Below are positions 1-12,426 of a DNA stretch of 64,000 bases, piece after piece. Numbering within the stretch: the first letter of the stretch is position 1; every line of letters begins with the position of its first letter. The DNA is from Taxillus chinensis (lineage: Eukaryota; Streptophyta; Magnoliopsida; Santalales; Loranthaceae). The position numbers were made by a program, and so were the translations under genes. Location of the stretch: NCBI GenBank assembly GCA_023512835.1, contig CM042091.1, positions 7,549,079 to 7,613,078 of the forward strand, written 5' to 3'. The notes below the pieces were generated by a model that saw only the letters and a list, made by a program, of their open reading frames with translations, did not search any database and was not told the DNA's origin.

Positions 1-352
1 TTTAGAACACTAATAACAAATTTTTTATAAGATTCCATTTTCATCTCAGGAAAAAAATTAAAAGTCATAATATTATCTTTATAACATAATTATTATATTT
101 AACTTTTTATATAATTCATATAATATTTTTTAATAAAAATACTGCTGTAATTATTAAATTATATAAAAAAATTTTTATACTATATATTTCATAAATTTTA
201 CTTTTATTTAATATTTAATTATAAAAACATTTATTAAATAAAAAAAATATAAATTTAAGAAATGTGTTACTGCCTTTATATGCAAATCCGGCTGAACTCC
301 ATTGCCAATTTGCCATCCCTACAAATATCTTCCCTTGTCGTTGACGGCGGCG
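1..352. promoter_or_regulatory. AT-rich upstream region of the F-box/WD40 gene
   Basis: Very AT-rich sequence (about 1-260) turns into more balanced sequence about 90 bases before the first ATG at 353. This is the expected place for the promoter and 5' leader of the F-box/WD40 gene. No convincing TATA box can be singled out because TATA-like strings are everywhere. Confidence 0.4.
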
Positions 353-3300
353 ATGGCTTCGGTTTCTGCACCCGACCGGTTCCAGAGCCGCAACACCAGA
401 AGCAAAGCGGCCGACATGTGCCATATAGATGCCCTCGACCACGACCTCCTCTGCAGGGTCTTTGCACTCCTTAACCTCTTCGAGCTCGCTCGATGCTCCT
501 CCGCCTGCAAAACCTGGTACTGCTTCTTTTCTCTCTCCAGGCCATTTGGCTTCCTAATAAATGGTGCCATTCGTGCATTATTTATAACATATATATACAC
601 ACATATATACACATGGTAATTATTATAATTATTATTGCATGCTGGTAGGATTGAGCTTGAGGTTAGGGGCTGACGGGCTGTTATAGAATTTTGAGAGTAT
701 TGAAAACCCCAAGAGTCTTTTGTGATTTTGTTGACACACTTTGTCACACATAAGCGAGCATATTGTGCATTCATTATGTGGATTATTGGCGAGTGTGTCA
801 GTCCTTCAAATTTTTTTTTTTTTTGAAATTAGATTCTGCTGCTTGTATTGTCTCTCTTTCATTATGATAATTTTAATATTTTCCTCACCTTTCTTGTGAA
901 GGAACACAGCCATCAGTAGATCTGAGATTTTGCAAGCACTGTACCGCGAGAAATTACTTAATGCGGATCTTGCTGATTCATCATCCGTTTCGGAAAAACC
1001 ATTAAACCAGTGCATGGAAGAACTTGCTATGAACCATCATAAGTCGTGTCTAGAAAGAGGGTCTATCAGGGTTTTTGAATGGCAAGGTCATTCTGTGGGG
1101 TAAACATTTATTTATTCCTTTTTTGGTTATGTTATTTTATTTATTTGCTAAGAGTGGAAATGTAATATAGTGACCTTGATCATTCAATGGGGTAAATATT
1201 TATTTTTTCCTTATTGGTTATGTTATGTTATTTGTTTTTTAATAGTGAAAATGTAATATACTAATATAGTGATTTTGATCCTCAATTATGTGGTAAAATT
1301 CAAAAGGAAGCATGGGCAGCTGGTTCTGCCCTGAAACAAACAAAGGTGAATGTAACAATTTATGTGGTGAGTCTGATAAAATTATGATGAAATCTTGCAA
1401 TTCGTTGTGTACAAACCAGCTGTAGTGCAGTTTCATGCAATTGAATAAATGACATGTTACCCACGTTTGTGCAGAGGAGTTAAGACACCTTTTGTGTAGG
1501 CAACATTCCATCCAGAAGAGAGAAGGGCATTTCATTAGAGTTGTGCGTGTATCTTACACTACACGTTGTACGGGTTCCAGTTTCGCTAGTTGTAATTTTG
1601 TATTTTAATTAATATATATTATTTTGGGGACAAAAAGTCATTAAACTTAGGGTTTTCAATTATTTTGGCCTTCTGTTTATATAAGGCTACCTAAGTCACG
1701 AATTTATATATTGAGAGTTCAATAAACTTATTCTTTGGAGTTTTTCATAAATTTTGACTTTTTAGTTAATTAGTTAAATTGTTTGGCATGGAGTTTCGGT
1801 AAATTTTTTTCTAGATTATTGTTTGATACTAATCAAGGTTTTTAATAATTTGATGCTTTCATCGAGTGATACTAATCAAGATATCTCATTGAATTATCAA
1901 TTTTATTGAGAGTATCGTTATTGGAAGATTAAAATATAATCTTTTTTCATCATGTTTCATGTACTTCATTGTTTTTTGCGTTCTTCATCAAATCTCACAG
2001 AGGAGGTAGATATCTCAACTAGTGCTCGAGATGATCACAACCATGACCCACCTAGGCATAGTGGACATGTGGAGCATTTGATGATGGTGGACAATGCTGA
2101 CGCTGGAGGGGAGATAAACGATAGTTTGGAATCAAATGGGTGAACAAAAAGAGCAAATTGAGAGTAAAAACCAAATTATAGCCAAAGAAGGGAGCTAAGG
2201 AGACGTGAAGTAGACTCAGAGGGTGAAAGGCGTCGTGATCAATGCTTTAGAATATCAAAGATCATGTTTTCGTACTTCAAGGGGGATTTGTGTCAGTTGT
2301 TAATCATCATGGTCAACTTGCCAAAGTTCGAACAAGATGGTAAGGTACTTTATTATGTGGAGAAGTTTTGCCGTCTTGGTACTTTTATCAAAGGGTTGAA
2401 GCAATGGATAGTAAGGGAGTTTGAAATTTAAAGTTGAAGCAACCTTAATGACTAACTGAGGTTATAAGGATGGTGGAAATTTTGAAGGATAGTTTTCATG
2501 GTGAAAGGCGGCCATATAAGGAGTATTTTGGGAAAATCACTTACAAACCAAAGTCCTTGGAAGTTGGAACCATAAGGATGTGAAAAAGTTCAACAAGGAA
2601 GAGGTCCAAGGGAGGATCAAAAGAGGCTTTTGCTTTAAACACGGAGGAAAGTAGAGCGAGGAACATTGATGTTGCATTGGGAAAGTATTCATGATTGATG
2701 AATCGAGCGACTCTGAAGAAGATATAGACAACAAGGAGGAAGTTACTTTTGAAGAGGGGAGGTAGAGGGTGACCGAATTGGGAGAGAATAGTTGTGAATC
2801 TGAATTATCCCTCGATGCCATGTCAGGACTTTCCAAATCATCAACTACGAGGCTTATTGCATAAATTGGCAAGTTCCAAATTATGATGCTTATTGATTCA
2901 TAATGTTTTTTACTTATAAAAAATAATGCTTATTGCTTCATGATTTTTTCATAATTTCATTAATGTAAATATTTTGAGGAGAATTAGTTTGTGAGGGGCC
3001 ATCCCTGATGTGTTAGAGGTTAAGGTGGTGGATGGGAAAAAAAGTGTAATGAGGTTGTTCATGATGAGAAGATGAATGTGTAAGGGGTCAAGATTGTTGT
3101 TGATTTGCATATGTTATCTCTTGTGGGTGTTGATTTGGTGTGAGACAATGCTTGGCCGAAAGGGATTGACAAGGCAATTAAAAATTTTAGCGCCATGATA
3201 ATGAAGTTTGAAGTGGGTGGCGAAAAAAAAAAAGAATGTGGATAGCTTTGTCCTCAAAGGAGATCAAATAGTGCGAAGCTTCTTTGTTGGAAAAGCTTTG

Positions 3301-6300
3301 CAGAGGTGATGTCCATTGTTTTGTAGTAATTGTCGACGATGACCATGTGGAGGAAAGGAAGGGTACTATTGAGCTTTAAGAAGAGTTACAATGGCTGCCC
3401 AAGAACGTTTGTGAGGTATTGGGTAGACATTGGTGAGTGTTGGAGTTGTTGACTAGCTTGTCACTTTTTTGCTTCAGTGATCATCACTTCATTCTAAAGG
3501 ATGTGTCGAAATCAGTCAATGTTCCACAAGACAGATTTGCTCACTTTTAGAAGGGATGTGATCGAGAGGAATGTTGAAGAGATGTCAAAGAACAAGTTGA
3601 TTTGACCGAGTCAAAATCCATTTTCCTCTCCAATAACATTGTCAAGGAAAAAGGAGGGGGCTTGGAGGTTATATACACATTATCAAGCCCTTACCAAGGC
3701 AATGGTGAATGCTCGATTTTTCATTACAATGGTTGATGAGATGTTAGATGAGTTGATTGGTGGTTGTGTGTTTATTAGACTTGATTTGTGGGTTAGATTC
3801 TATTAAATTTGTATGAAAGAAGAGGATGTGCACCATACAACTTTTCAGTCTCATTCAAGGCTTTATGAGTATTGTGTAATGCCATTTGAATTATGCAATG
3901 CGCCTGTAGTGAAACAAGGGTGCTCACTTTATTTCACTTAAGCATTCTTTCATTGTTGTTAGTGTGGTTAAGGCATTTGTGGATAACGTGATAAAACTTT
4001 ATGGGATTTCATGAAATATTATAATTGACTGCGTTGAACTGTTTATGAGTTATTTTTTATAGGGGAGCAAGAGTATGTTGAAGGTAAGTTCCTCTTATTA
4101 TCAAACTAATGTCCAAATAGAGGTTGTTAATACATTGCTACTGTCATGAAGTACAAAAGAGATGAAAGGAGTATATTTTATAAGCGGAGCATTGGTACAA
4201 CACGACTCACCAAGCTTAGAGCAACTCCAAGAGGCTCTCTATTGTCTACAAATAGAGAGCCAAATGCAAAAAACAAGCTCCAACAAGCTCTTCATTTGAC
4301 TCTTCACATGTAGAAAAAGCTATAGTGACTCTTCATTTTTGAAGAGTCACTATTTATTCTTCACATATTATTTTAATATTTATTATTTTCTCTTTCCTCT
4401 CTTCTCTCTCCAAATGAAAGTTTATTATATTAAAAATATAATAAAATTTATTATTTTAATACAAATAAAGTTGAAATGAAGAGTGTTGTTGGAGTTAGAA
4501 GCAAAAAAATACTCTTCACAAATAAAAAATTCTCTACATGTGAAGATAAAATACATATTATTGTTAGAGATGCTCTTATATTAATAAAAATCTCTTCAAA
4601 GTGATGTATGACAGACTACCACCGAAAATAAACTCTCATGCAAAGTGATGTAGCTCATAAGGAAGAGGTTGATAAGGAACTGGTGGCTAGGCAAGCTATT
4701 TTGGCTACAATGAAGAAAGAGCTCTAGAAGGCACAAAGGCGCATGAAGGTATATTATGATCTTGGAAGGCTTGTTATATTATGTGAGGCTGAAGATATGG
4801 TATATCTTAAGCTCCAACCGTACCTACAGGAAGGTCCGTGAAGAAGAAATTCAATGTGAAGTTGTCTTGGCGATTCTATGGATCTTTCAAGGTATTAGAG
4901 AGGTACTAGGATTACATTTAGTGTTTCATGATTAAAGAAGCACGTGGGTAATCCAATTCTTGTTTGATGGATTTGCCCATGTTTGATATTGATGGTAATA
5001 TGATGCTTCAACCTTTATTAGTGCTCCAGTATCTATTTTGGAGGATGAAGCGAAAAAAATCCAAATTGTGCCAAGTTTTGGTTCATTGTTGTGATATCTT
5101 GAGGGAAAAAGCTACTTGGGAAGATTGTAAAGATATGATGAAATAATTTTCAAAATTTTCACATGAGGACAAGGATAATCTTGAAAGGGAGAGGAATGAT
5201 AAAATCTCGCAACTCAACAAGCACGAAACAATCATAGTGCATGAAACGAGTAGTCCATGTACTGTGCACAACTCAATGTTCTAGTCATTTTTTCCAACAA
5301 GCATTTCGTGCAATTAAATAAACAACGTATGTAGCCACCTGCATTTCGTGTAGAGGAGTTAAGCACATTTTGTGCATGCAATGTTTCGTGTAGTAGGAAG
5401 GCCGTTTTGTTCTAGGGTTATGCATGTATCATGCACTACACGTCGTGCGGGTTCTGGTTTTGCTAGTTTCTTGTTTTACAATATAATTTTATATTTTTAA
5501 TTTATATATATGATTTTAGGGGTAGAAAAGTAATTGAAGTTAGATTTTTTAATTATTTAGGTCTTTTATTTATATAAAACCGACCAGGCCACAAATTGAG
5601 ATCAAATTAATAACCTATGGAAACATATATAATGTTCTTTTTTTAAATAAGGAATCTCTTATGGCGAGATTTGAATGTCATTGAACCAGTTTGTGAAGTT
5701 CTATAGTTTTCTGTTTGATTTTTTATGGGTGAAAATTTGCAATTGGAATGTAATGTCATAATTTTTAATATCATAATATTTCATTTACTTTCATGGGGTG
5801 GCAATTGTGGCACAACTTTATTTTTGAGTTATGCATATGCAGGTATCATATTTATGTATTTCGTATGCCTTTAAAGAGGTTTTTCATACACCTGGAGTTA
5901 GAAGTGCTTTTCCATAGCGTTACTATGGAGAATTGATAGATAAGCCATTGTGTAAATTTCAAGGAGAACTTTGAGCTTTAAAATTTATATATGGCTTGAT
6001 TATTTATTTGAAATAATTTATTTTAAATGTTTTTAAAATTTTGATTCTTTTAGGGTTAATCAGTGCCGAATGAAAATGGGCTTGGCTCTTACTGGTGTAG
6101 GTGATAAGGTCAGTTCTTTATTCAGTATATACACTAGGTGTATATTGGGATTGTTATCTGAATTGTGATTAGAATGAAATGAATACATATTTTTCTGACC
6201 TTGATACAATATAACAAGGTTAGTTATATACATAATAACCCTAGCATGTAGATGGAAATAATCCCATGATTTATGAGTTCTCTATTTAAAGCTTTCCTAA

Positions 6301-9300
6301 TTTACACCATAGCTCATAAAAATTATATAATTAATCCTATGATTAGTGGGCTCTCGATTTACAACTTTCCTTCCTATAACACTTAACGCACCCCCTCAAG
6401 TTTGAACATAAATATTAATGTCTGCTACACAAATAATTAACCCGATGCCCATTCAGTGCCTTTTTACATATAGTGTAGAAACAAAATCCTGTTGAATTTC
6501 TTTACAAACAAAATGACAGTTAATCTCAATATACTTAGTTCGTCCATGAAAAATTAACTAGAGACAATGTGAAGAGTAGCTTGATTATGACACCATAATT
6601 TAGCCAAAACTTAAACCTTAAGACTTAGGTCATAAAGAATTTCGAGTGTAGAATCAGAATTCAGGGCTCTGGATGAGATAAGACTTTCATGCTTTTCCAT
6701 TAAGCTAAGTTTCCTTCAACAAAAACACAATAATCTGACGTAGATCTTTGATCTTGCTTAGAACCAACCAGTTAACCTCTGAAAAACATTCAATCCTAAT
6801 ATGACATTGATTACCATTTAGGATTACTCATCCAAGTGCATCTTTTAAGTAGCACAAAATAAACTTTATAACTTTTCAATCATCAATCGTTGGAGAAGAC
6901 ATATTGACTTACCATACTAATAAAATAAGCAATATTCGGACGTGATTCAAATTTTCAAACCTTCTTTATTTCTCAAGAACTTGGAAAAGATTGCCTTATT
7001 TTTTAACCTGCTCATTAGGAATTATTGGAATGTTACACAGCTTAGTGCCTTAGTCCCCAACTATCCCGTTTCAACTAATAAATTTAGTTCACATTTTCTT
7101 TGAGATAAGAAAATCACTTTCTTACTCCTCAATACCTAGAAAATATTTTAATACCCTTAAATCCTTTGTATAAAACTGACTATGAAGAAAAGATTTAAGG
7201 GATAAGATACCTTAAATCTTCTTTCTTCTTTCTTTTGAAGTACCGGTTTTGTTCTGAAGTTCCCGTCATGGTAACATGTAAATAAATTTCTATAATCTTA
7301 TTAAGATTCTATATTGTGTAATTGTCAGATTTTTCTCCAGGTTGTTCTTCAATTGTTTTTGGACTCAAGTTGGGGCTTTGTTCCTCTCTTTTGCTTTGCG
7401 TTTCCTGTGAATTATATCATTTTGATACTTATCTTTGCCAGGTTATGCGCCTGTGGTCAGTAGATAACAACAAGTATTTGGAAGAATTTCAACTACCAGA
7501 TCAGGCGCCATTGATTGATTTTGATTTTGATGAGACCAAAGTAAGAGATGATGTGGAGATATATGTATATATACTGTTCTCATTTTAAAAACTTTAAGCC
7601 AATAGATTTGGTTTCAATGCAATTTACTTTTGCTAGCATGCATACATTTTTGCATCCATCTCTCACCTGGATACATCTATATTTGTTTGCATGTGTACGT
7701 TTAAGTTTTGTTTTATATATTATTGTAAATGTGTCAGTTTGTGCTTGTATTTGTTTCCGCATAATTCTTTGCTTTTGGAATGGATCTTGTCACCCTAACC
7801 TCTCAATTTGGTCAACTATCTTAAAATAGATTGTTAGTTTGGTCGGCACACAGCTATGCATATGGAGACGCGATGGAAAAAGAAGTGTATTCCCTTCACA
7901 TGAAGGCACATTTTCGAAGGGTTTATGTATGCGGTGAGGAATGGATGTTATCTTGATTACTCATATTAGTTGAATTTTTCTATTATGCTCCTACTGTTAT
8001 CTCTTGATTTAGTTTACTTTGATAGTTTTAATGCAATAGCAAAATATCATCCATATAATATATAAATGTGTGCTATTGTAGAACTTTGGGCTGAACAGGG
8101 GAAAATTTCCCAAGCACTGCAATATATTTTACGAGAATAAAGTAAATGAAATCTTCTGTTTACTTAATATTGCCCAATTCGACATAAAACAGAGAGGAAG
8201 AGGGAGAAATAAGAGAGCTAATGGAGAGAGTAAAATGTTCAGTTTTTTTAATTTCAATCCAATGTGTGTCCGATTCCTCAAGGAAATGAATATACTAGAT
8301 ATGGCATATCTTAATCTCTGTATAGAGATCCAATTTTTCAGTCATTGGCATGTGATCCCCCAGCAAGTGTTCAGAACTACTTTTGGATACCAATCTCTCT
8401 CTCTCTGTTTCCCCCCTTGCCTTTGGCAGCGGATAATAATATCAAATTATTAAGGGCTTGATTGGGCTATTGACAAATGATTCAAGGAGTTACTTTTTAA
8501 AATTTATTTAGAGAGGGAGCAGGGGCCACAATTAACTCTTGAATTATGTAATATGAAATGGATCGATATGAAACATAGTATTTTGTTGTCCACCCATCAT
8601 ATTTTATTATCAAATACCAAAATAGATCTTTGAGACAAGAAAGGTAGACAAATCAAAAGAAAGAGGGTTTTTCTTCGTTATCGAGTTTTAGAAGTCTACA
8701 ATTAAATATCCTAGCTCTTTGATCTGTTTTATTTAATTATTTGGTATTGCTGCAAAAAAAATATAAAAAATATATTTATCTATTAATTTTAAATTTTCAT
8801 TTTATGATGATAAATTACCTATTTAACTCAGTGGTTAGAGTACCACTTTCACACGGTGAGAGTTATTGGTTCAAATCCACTAGTAGGTATGCTTAGAACC
8901 GATTGGGAGATACTTTAGTTTTTCGAACTTAACTTAAATTAAAATTTTAAGTATATGATAGCCAAGACATGGTAATATTAAACTCATTTTACTGTTTTCC
9001 AATATATATATATATATATGGTAAGTAATTTATATAAAAACAAGATATGAACAATGGGTTGCTAACAGCGAGTGATGCACTTGCCAAATGGCCAAAACAA
9101 AGCCAGCAACAAAATAAGGATACAAGGGCCTACAAAATGAGTAGCCCACAACCCAAAAACACACCACACATATCTAGCATATGAATAGTCAATCAGCTTT
9201 GGTCAAAAGAGACACCATGCATCCCAACATTGCTTAGCCCAGCATCTCAGCAATAGGCTTGGCATTCATGAACCTACCTGTTCATCCCACACAAGTCCCA

Positions 9301-10777
9301 GCCTGTCATATCTTGTGAAGGAATTCGGTGGGGGTAGCTGAGGTGTTGATTAGAAGGGTCATTCTGGGTTGGCAAATCAGCGGCATGAGTTCAACAATGG
9401 TGCGGATCCGGGCACTAATCCTCCATGGATCAGGCATTAAGTGTTGGAATGTTTTATAGTTGTGTGCCTGCCAGATGTAGTACACAGCTGCTGGCAGACA
9501 CAACTTCCCCAGAGAATGGTAAAATGACCAGCTCCCAGATGAAACCCTGAGACAGCAGTTGTCAATAATGGGTTGCCATATTCTTGGAGAGAAAGGACAC
9601 CTAAAAATTCAGTGGTTCAGAGATTCTATTGAAGCAGGGCAAAACGGGCATGTCATCTGCTGGAGCAGACCCATACACGCTATTTGATCTTGAGTGAGCA
9701 GTTGCCCCTTCATGGCGCCCAGTTTCCCATATTCCAATATGACGTTTACTGTGAAGGAACATTTTTTCTTTTGTAGTTACTGTAAAGTATATAGAAAAAA
9801 GTGTTGCATTTTTATAATGAAAAGGAGGTGCAAATATATAGACGTAGGGTAATGATAATGATAATAATAATAATAATAACAATAATATTTACAAACATAC
9901 AACTATGGGACTTGATGTTAGATGTAGTGACATGTTGTAATTTTCCTTCTCCTGTTGGGATCATTGATCTCTCTCCTCTTTGATTGTATGTTTTTTGATG
10001 CCATCTTGGTGCTTTTATTAATAAGCTTTTTTGTTGATAAAAAATACAAACAGCTACAATTGATGGTTTGCTAACCACCTGCACCGTCCTTTTCCTGGTT
10101 GCACTGTGTAGTTATATGGATCCAGAGGCCGTGGTGGGCTGTGAGAATGGGGCAACTTACATATTTGACATGTACAGCCGGAAATGCTCTCAAATCATTA
10201 GGTATGCAGTGCAAAGTAGTTTGATTCTTTAGGTAGTTGTATGAAGACTGAGGTTAATTGGAAATCTTTATTGTTAAAAATCGGTTCTACACATTTTAAA
10301 TTTATTTGAGCTTTATGCAGCTGTGCAAAACGCAAAAAAAAAAAAAAAAAAAACTCATTGTTCCTTGCCCTGCACTTTGTCCTAATTTTTTTGATTTCCC
10401 ATATGCAGGATGCATGAGGGGCCCATAACATGCTTATCTTTGGGTGAAGATCAATTGATTTTGAGCGGCTCCTCTCTTGGAAAAATTACAGTTTCAGGTC
10501 TCTCTTCTCATAGGCCGCTAGCTAACTTAAGGACAACCGATTCTGCAGGTGGTACCCTATGACTCAAAAATAGTTATTGGGCATTTTCTTCTGTCATATG
10601 ATATTTTTGATAAAAATTTGATCGAGTATAATTTAAGTTTGCAAAAGTGAAATCTTATTGATTTGTAAGTAGGGATTTTCTTTGTTACTTACTTTTGAGG
10701 CTATTATTGTTTTCTTTGTCATATAATTACTCAACGGTGTGATTCGTGTTTGAAGAATGACTGCAACTTCTTTATTG

Positions 10778-10838
<61 letters not shown>

Positions 10839-11828
10839 CTTCGCCCTCCCCCCCTCTCCCTTCCCCCCTCCCCCCCCCCCCCCCCCCTATTAGTTGCTGT
10901 TCTGTTGGAAAATAGTGCGTTCTTCTAAATGAAGTCTTTATAAGGAATATTCTCTGTCACTTGACGACGGTGCATGCAAATCTAATTTCAACTTGTTTTA
11001 GCAGACATAAGGACCTTGTGTTACAACCAGCGCTCTCATTTGGTGTTTTCTGGATCATCTTCTGGTCATGCATCTTGTTGGGACCTTAGGTATGCGAATG
11101 CAATATTCATGATCATCAAACATGATATTATGCGGAAGGAAGTACCTTAATTTAAAAAAATTATGAAGAAATGGGTGGCTTGAGATTTTGTTTATTTTAT
11201 TATTGTTGTTGAGGGAAAATATAGTATGAACTTTTAACAAATTCCCATTCAGCTAGTACACGAGTATCTACTACTAAGGAAAAAGGGTCTCATGGTGTCC
11301 AGAGTTTGTAGTTTCCAAGTGTCCATTTAAGCACATGTAAAGGTGTTTTAGGGTGTGACCGTTATAATTTAAAAGCTAGTTGTAAGGGAAACAGCATAAA
11401 TAATGCATAATGCCTTGCCTCCGTCTTGTCTTCACAGGAAAACGACTAGTGCGTTATGGGAGGCACGAGTGAGTCCAAATGTGATTTATTCAATGCAAAA
11501 TCTTCAGAACGACACGTTTGCACTGGCGGTCGGTGGGATAGATGGGGTGCTACGTTTTCTGGATCAAAATTCTGGTGCCATACTCGCAAGTTGTGTTATC
11601 GATGGTAGTATGCCACTGTGGCGGCGTTATACCCCACCTGAAACCGCCCATAAAATTGTGGAAAAAAAGATAGGAAGAAGGCTGCCAGAGGATTTTGGCA
11701 CGGATGACCTGATAAGGAGCACTCGACAGCCAATCAAATGTTTGGCTGTTGGGATGAACAAGGTCTTTACCACGCACGGTGGCACGTATGTCAGAGTGTG
11801 GAACTTCTTCCGCGAGAACTCACCGTAG
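353..11828 (+). CDS. F-box/WD40 repeat protein (At3g52030-like), nine exons
   Basis: Likely substrate receptor of an SCF ubiquitin ligase: the F-box would bind SKP1 and the WD40 propeller a target. Exons: 353-516, 902-1099, 6054-6108, 7442-7540, 7830-7933, 10112-10201, 10409-10548, 11005-11089, 11438-11828; phases close to give 441 residues. Residues about 23-55 (DALDHDLLCRVFALL, then CSSACKTW) form the F-box. The later exons hold WD-type repeats such as VMRLWSVDNN, QLCIWRRDG, SGSSSGHASCWDLR and YVRVWNFF. The start at 353 is the first in-frame ATG; the second, at 416, would cut into the F-box. Introns 2 (about 5 kb), 3 and 5 are enlarged by transposon remnants. The exon 8 acceptor is a NAGNAG (11001 or 11004). 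The target protein is unknown. The best match from memory is the Arabidopsis F-box/WD40 protein At3g52030. Confidence 0.88.
1385..1710 (+). repeat. 5' LTR of the gypsy remnant (approximate ends)
   Basis: Matches 5195-5600 in order: the tgcaattgaataaa block (1435), gaggagttaag (1474), actacacgttgtacgggtt (1558), and a TTTATATAAGGC stretch near 1676 that could be the old TATA region. The copies are clearly diverged, so the insertion is old. Confidence 0.7.
4219..4575. mobile_element. MITE nested in the gypsy remnant (Harbinger-like)
   Basis: A 357-bp element with inverted ends, GAGCAACTCCAA on the left and, read from the right, GAGCATCTCTAA. It is flanked on both sides by TTA (4216-4218 and 4576-4578). 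A 3-bp TTA/TAA target duplication with this kind of end is typical of PIF/Harbinger MITEs. It has no coding capacity and post-dates the gypsy insertion. Confidence 0.65.
5195..5600 (+). repeat. 3' LTR of the gypsy remnant (approximate ends)
   Basis: Partner of 1385-1710. It shares gaggagttaag (5352), actacacgtcgtgcgggtt (5437) and tttatataaaaccgac (5570). It is longer than the 5' copy by about 80 bases near 5220-5300. Confidence 0.7.
6152..7030 (-). mobile_element. Antisense Ty1/copia 3' remnant in intron 3 of the F-box gene
   Basis: Read on the minus strand, 7030-6400 gives a broken copia RT/RNase H tail: RPNIAYF (RT end), SDYCVF-like and GNL blocks, then KLWCHNQATLHIVS and a degraded H-E-K/H-I-E-I-D-C-HFV motif near 6560, then GHRVN-like codons near 6440. 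A purine-rich tract (GAGGGGG, about 6389-6396) is followed by one LTR (6152-6381, starting TGTTATAGG on the minus strand and ending ATAACA). Stops are frequent. The 5' part of the element is missing. Confidence 0.75.
8817..8889 (+). pseudogene. Plastid trnM(CAU)-like sequence with anticodon CAC
   Basis: These 73 bases can be folded as a tRNA: the acceptor arms ACCTATT/AGTAGGT, the A-box region AACTCAGTGGTTAGAGTA and the T arm TTGGTTCAAATCCA are all present. From memory the sequence is close to the chloroplast elongator trnM. The anticodon position reads CAC instead of CAT, and several other transitions are present. It lies in intron 5 of the F-box gene. The likely origin is a nuclear insertion of plastid DNA that has since decayed; a tRNA-derived SINE head is the alternative. 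Function as a nuclear tRNA is unlikely. Confidence 0.6.
9020..9690 (-). mobile_element. LINE 3' fragment (zf-RVT region), antisense in intron 5
   Basis: On the minus strand, 9690-9306 encodes fragments of the zinc-binding reverse-transcriptase C-terminal domain of plant non-LTR elements: CPFS-RIWQPIIDN, then KLCLPAAVYYIWQAHN, followed by an arginine/isoleucine-rich tail. The minus-strand 3' end runs into an AT-repeat tail near 9003-9020. It is truncated at the 5' side and interrupted, so it is inactive. Confidence 0.65.
9870..10046 (+). mobile_element. Possible short LINE 3' tail
   Basis: The stretch ending TTATTAATAAGC...GATAAAAAA (to 10046) resembles the 3' untranslated end and A-tail of plant LINEs, in the opposite direction to the fragment at 9020-9690. 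It has no coding content. The call rests only on sequence style. Confidence 0.3.
10779..10887. repeat. Long T run followed by a C-rich tract in intron 7
   Basis: Sixty consecutive T (10779-10838) are followed by a C-rich tract ending in a long C run. The lengths may be assembly artefacts, because such homopolymers are hard to sequence. Confidence 0.9.
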
Positions 11829-12426
11829 GACGGAACACAATGGATTATTGTTTGCAATGTTAACCGCTGGCATGACTTCTTTCTTCTTACAAGTACAACA
11901 TCGTGTGTTGCATGCATAGGTCGAGTTCAAATAAATATGGCCTGAGGGTCGGTCTTCTCAACATGGTTATAGATTTCATTGATGTTTTCGTGACTGTGAT
12001 TTAAATAAAGCTCCTACCTTTCTGTATCCCATCCGGATGGGGGTTACTGGGGTTATGGTCATTGGTTAGGCTATTTTGCTATAGTTGTTTTAGAAGAGCT
12101 TTTGGTAACACCCTTGTAATTAAAATTCATAAATCATAGACTATGAGTGCATTTATGTTTTTTTTTTAGCGCTTTAATTGATTCTGTTGATTTTGAATGG
12201 CTGGAATAGGTTTTTTTCGAAATCATATATAAATGAGAAAATTTACATGAACAATATAATATTTATTTATTTATTTATAAAAATATTATATGAACTATTC
12301 AATCAGGAATAGTTTAGATTATATATTTTTTATTTGTGTTGATCTATGATCAAATGATTTTAATTGTATTTTTATTTAATTGTTTAATGATACCACCATT
12401 AAAAGGTATATGAATTTAATAAATTA
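11829..12426 (+). terminator. 3' flank of the F-box gene with candidate poly(A) signals
   Basis: AATAAA occurs at 11930-11935, and TAAATAAAG near 12001, both within about 200 bases of the stop. These are reasonable near-upstream elements for 3' end formation. The rest (to 12426) is AT-rich, and nothing else was recognised. Confidence 0.4.

Larger units (their letters stand above)
1385..5610 (+). mobile_element. Decayed Ty3/gypsy LTR retrotransposon in intron 2 of the F-box gene
   Basis: Two diverged direct repeats (about 1385-1710 and 5195-5600) flank remnants of a polyprotein in the usual order. There is a zinc-knuckle-like stretch near 2620 (RGFCFKHGG), a protease-end motif near 3120, and a reverse-transcriptase core at 3720-3910 (FIRLDL, then YEYCVMPFELCNAP, matching the gypsy YEF-MPFGL-NAP signature). 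An integrase tail lies at 4730-4900 (VYLKLQPY, then KKKFNVKLSWRFYGSF). Many stops and frameshifts show it is dead. It lies in the same orientation as the host gene, entirely within one intron. Exact LTR ends and the target duplication could not be fixed by eye. Confidence 0.82.

Noticed and set aside
8817..8889. A functional nuclear tRNA-Val(CAC)
   Set aside because: The body matches plastid trnM rather than a nuclear valine tRNA, the anticodon stem has a mismatch, and it sits inside an intron.
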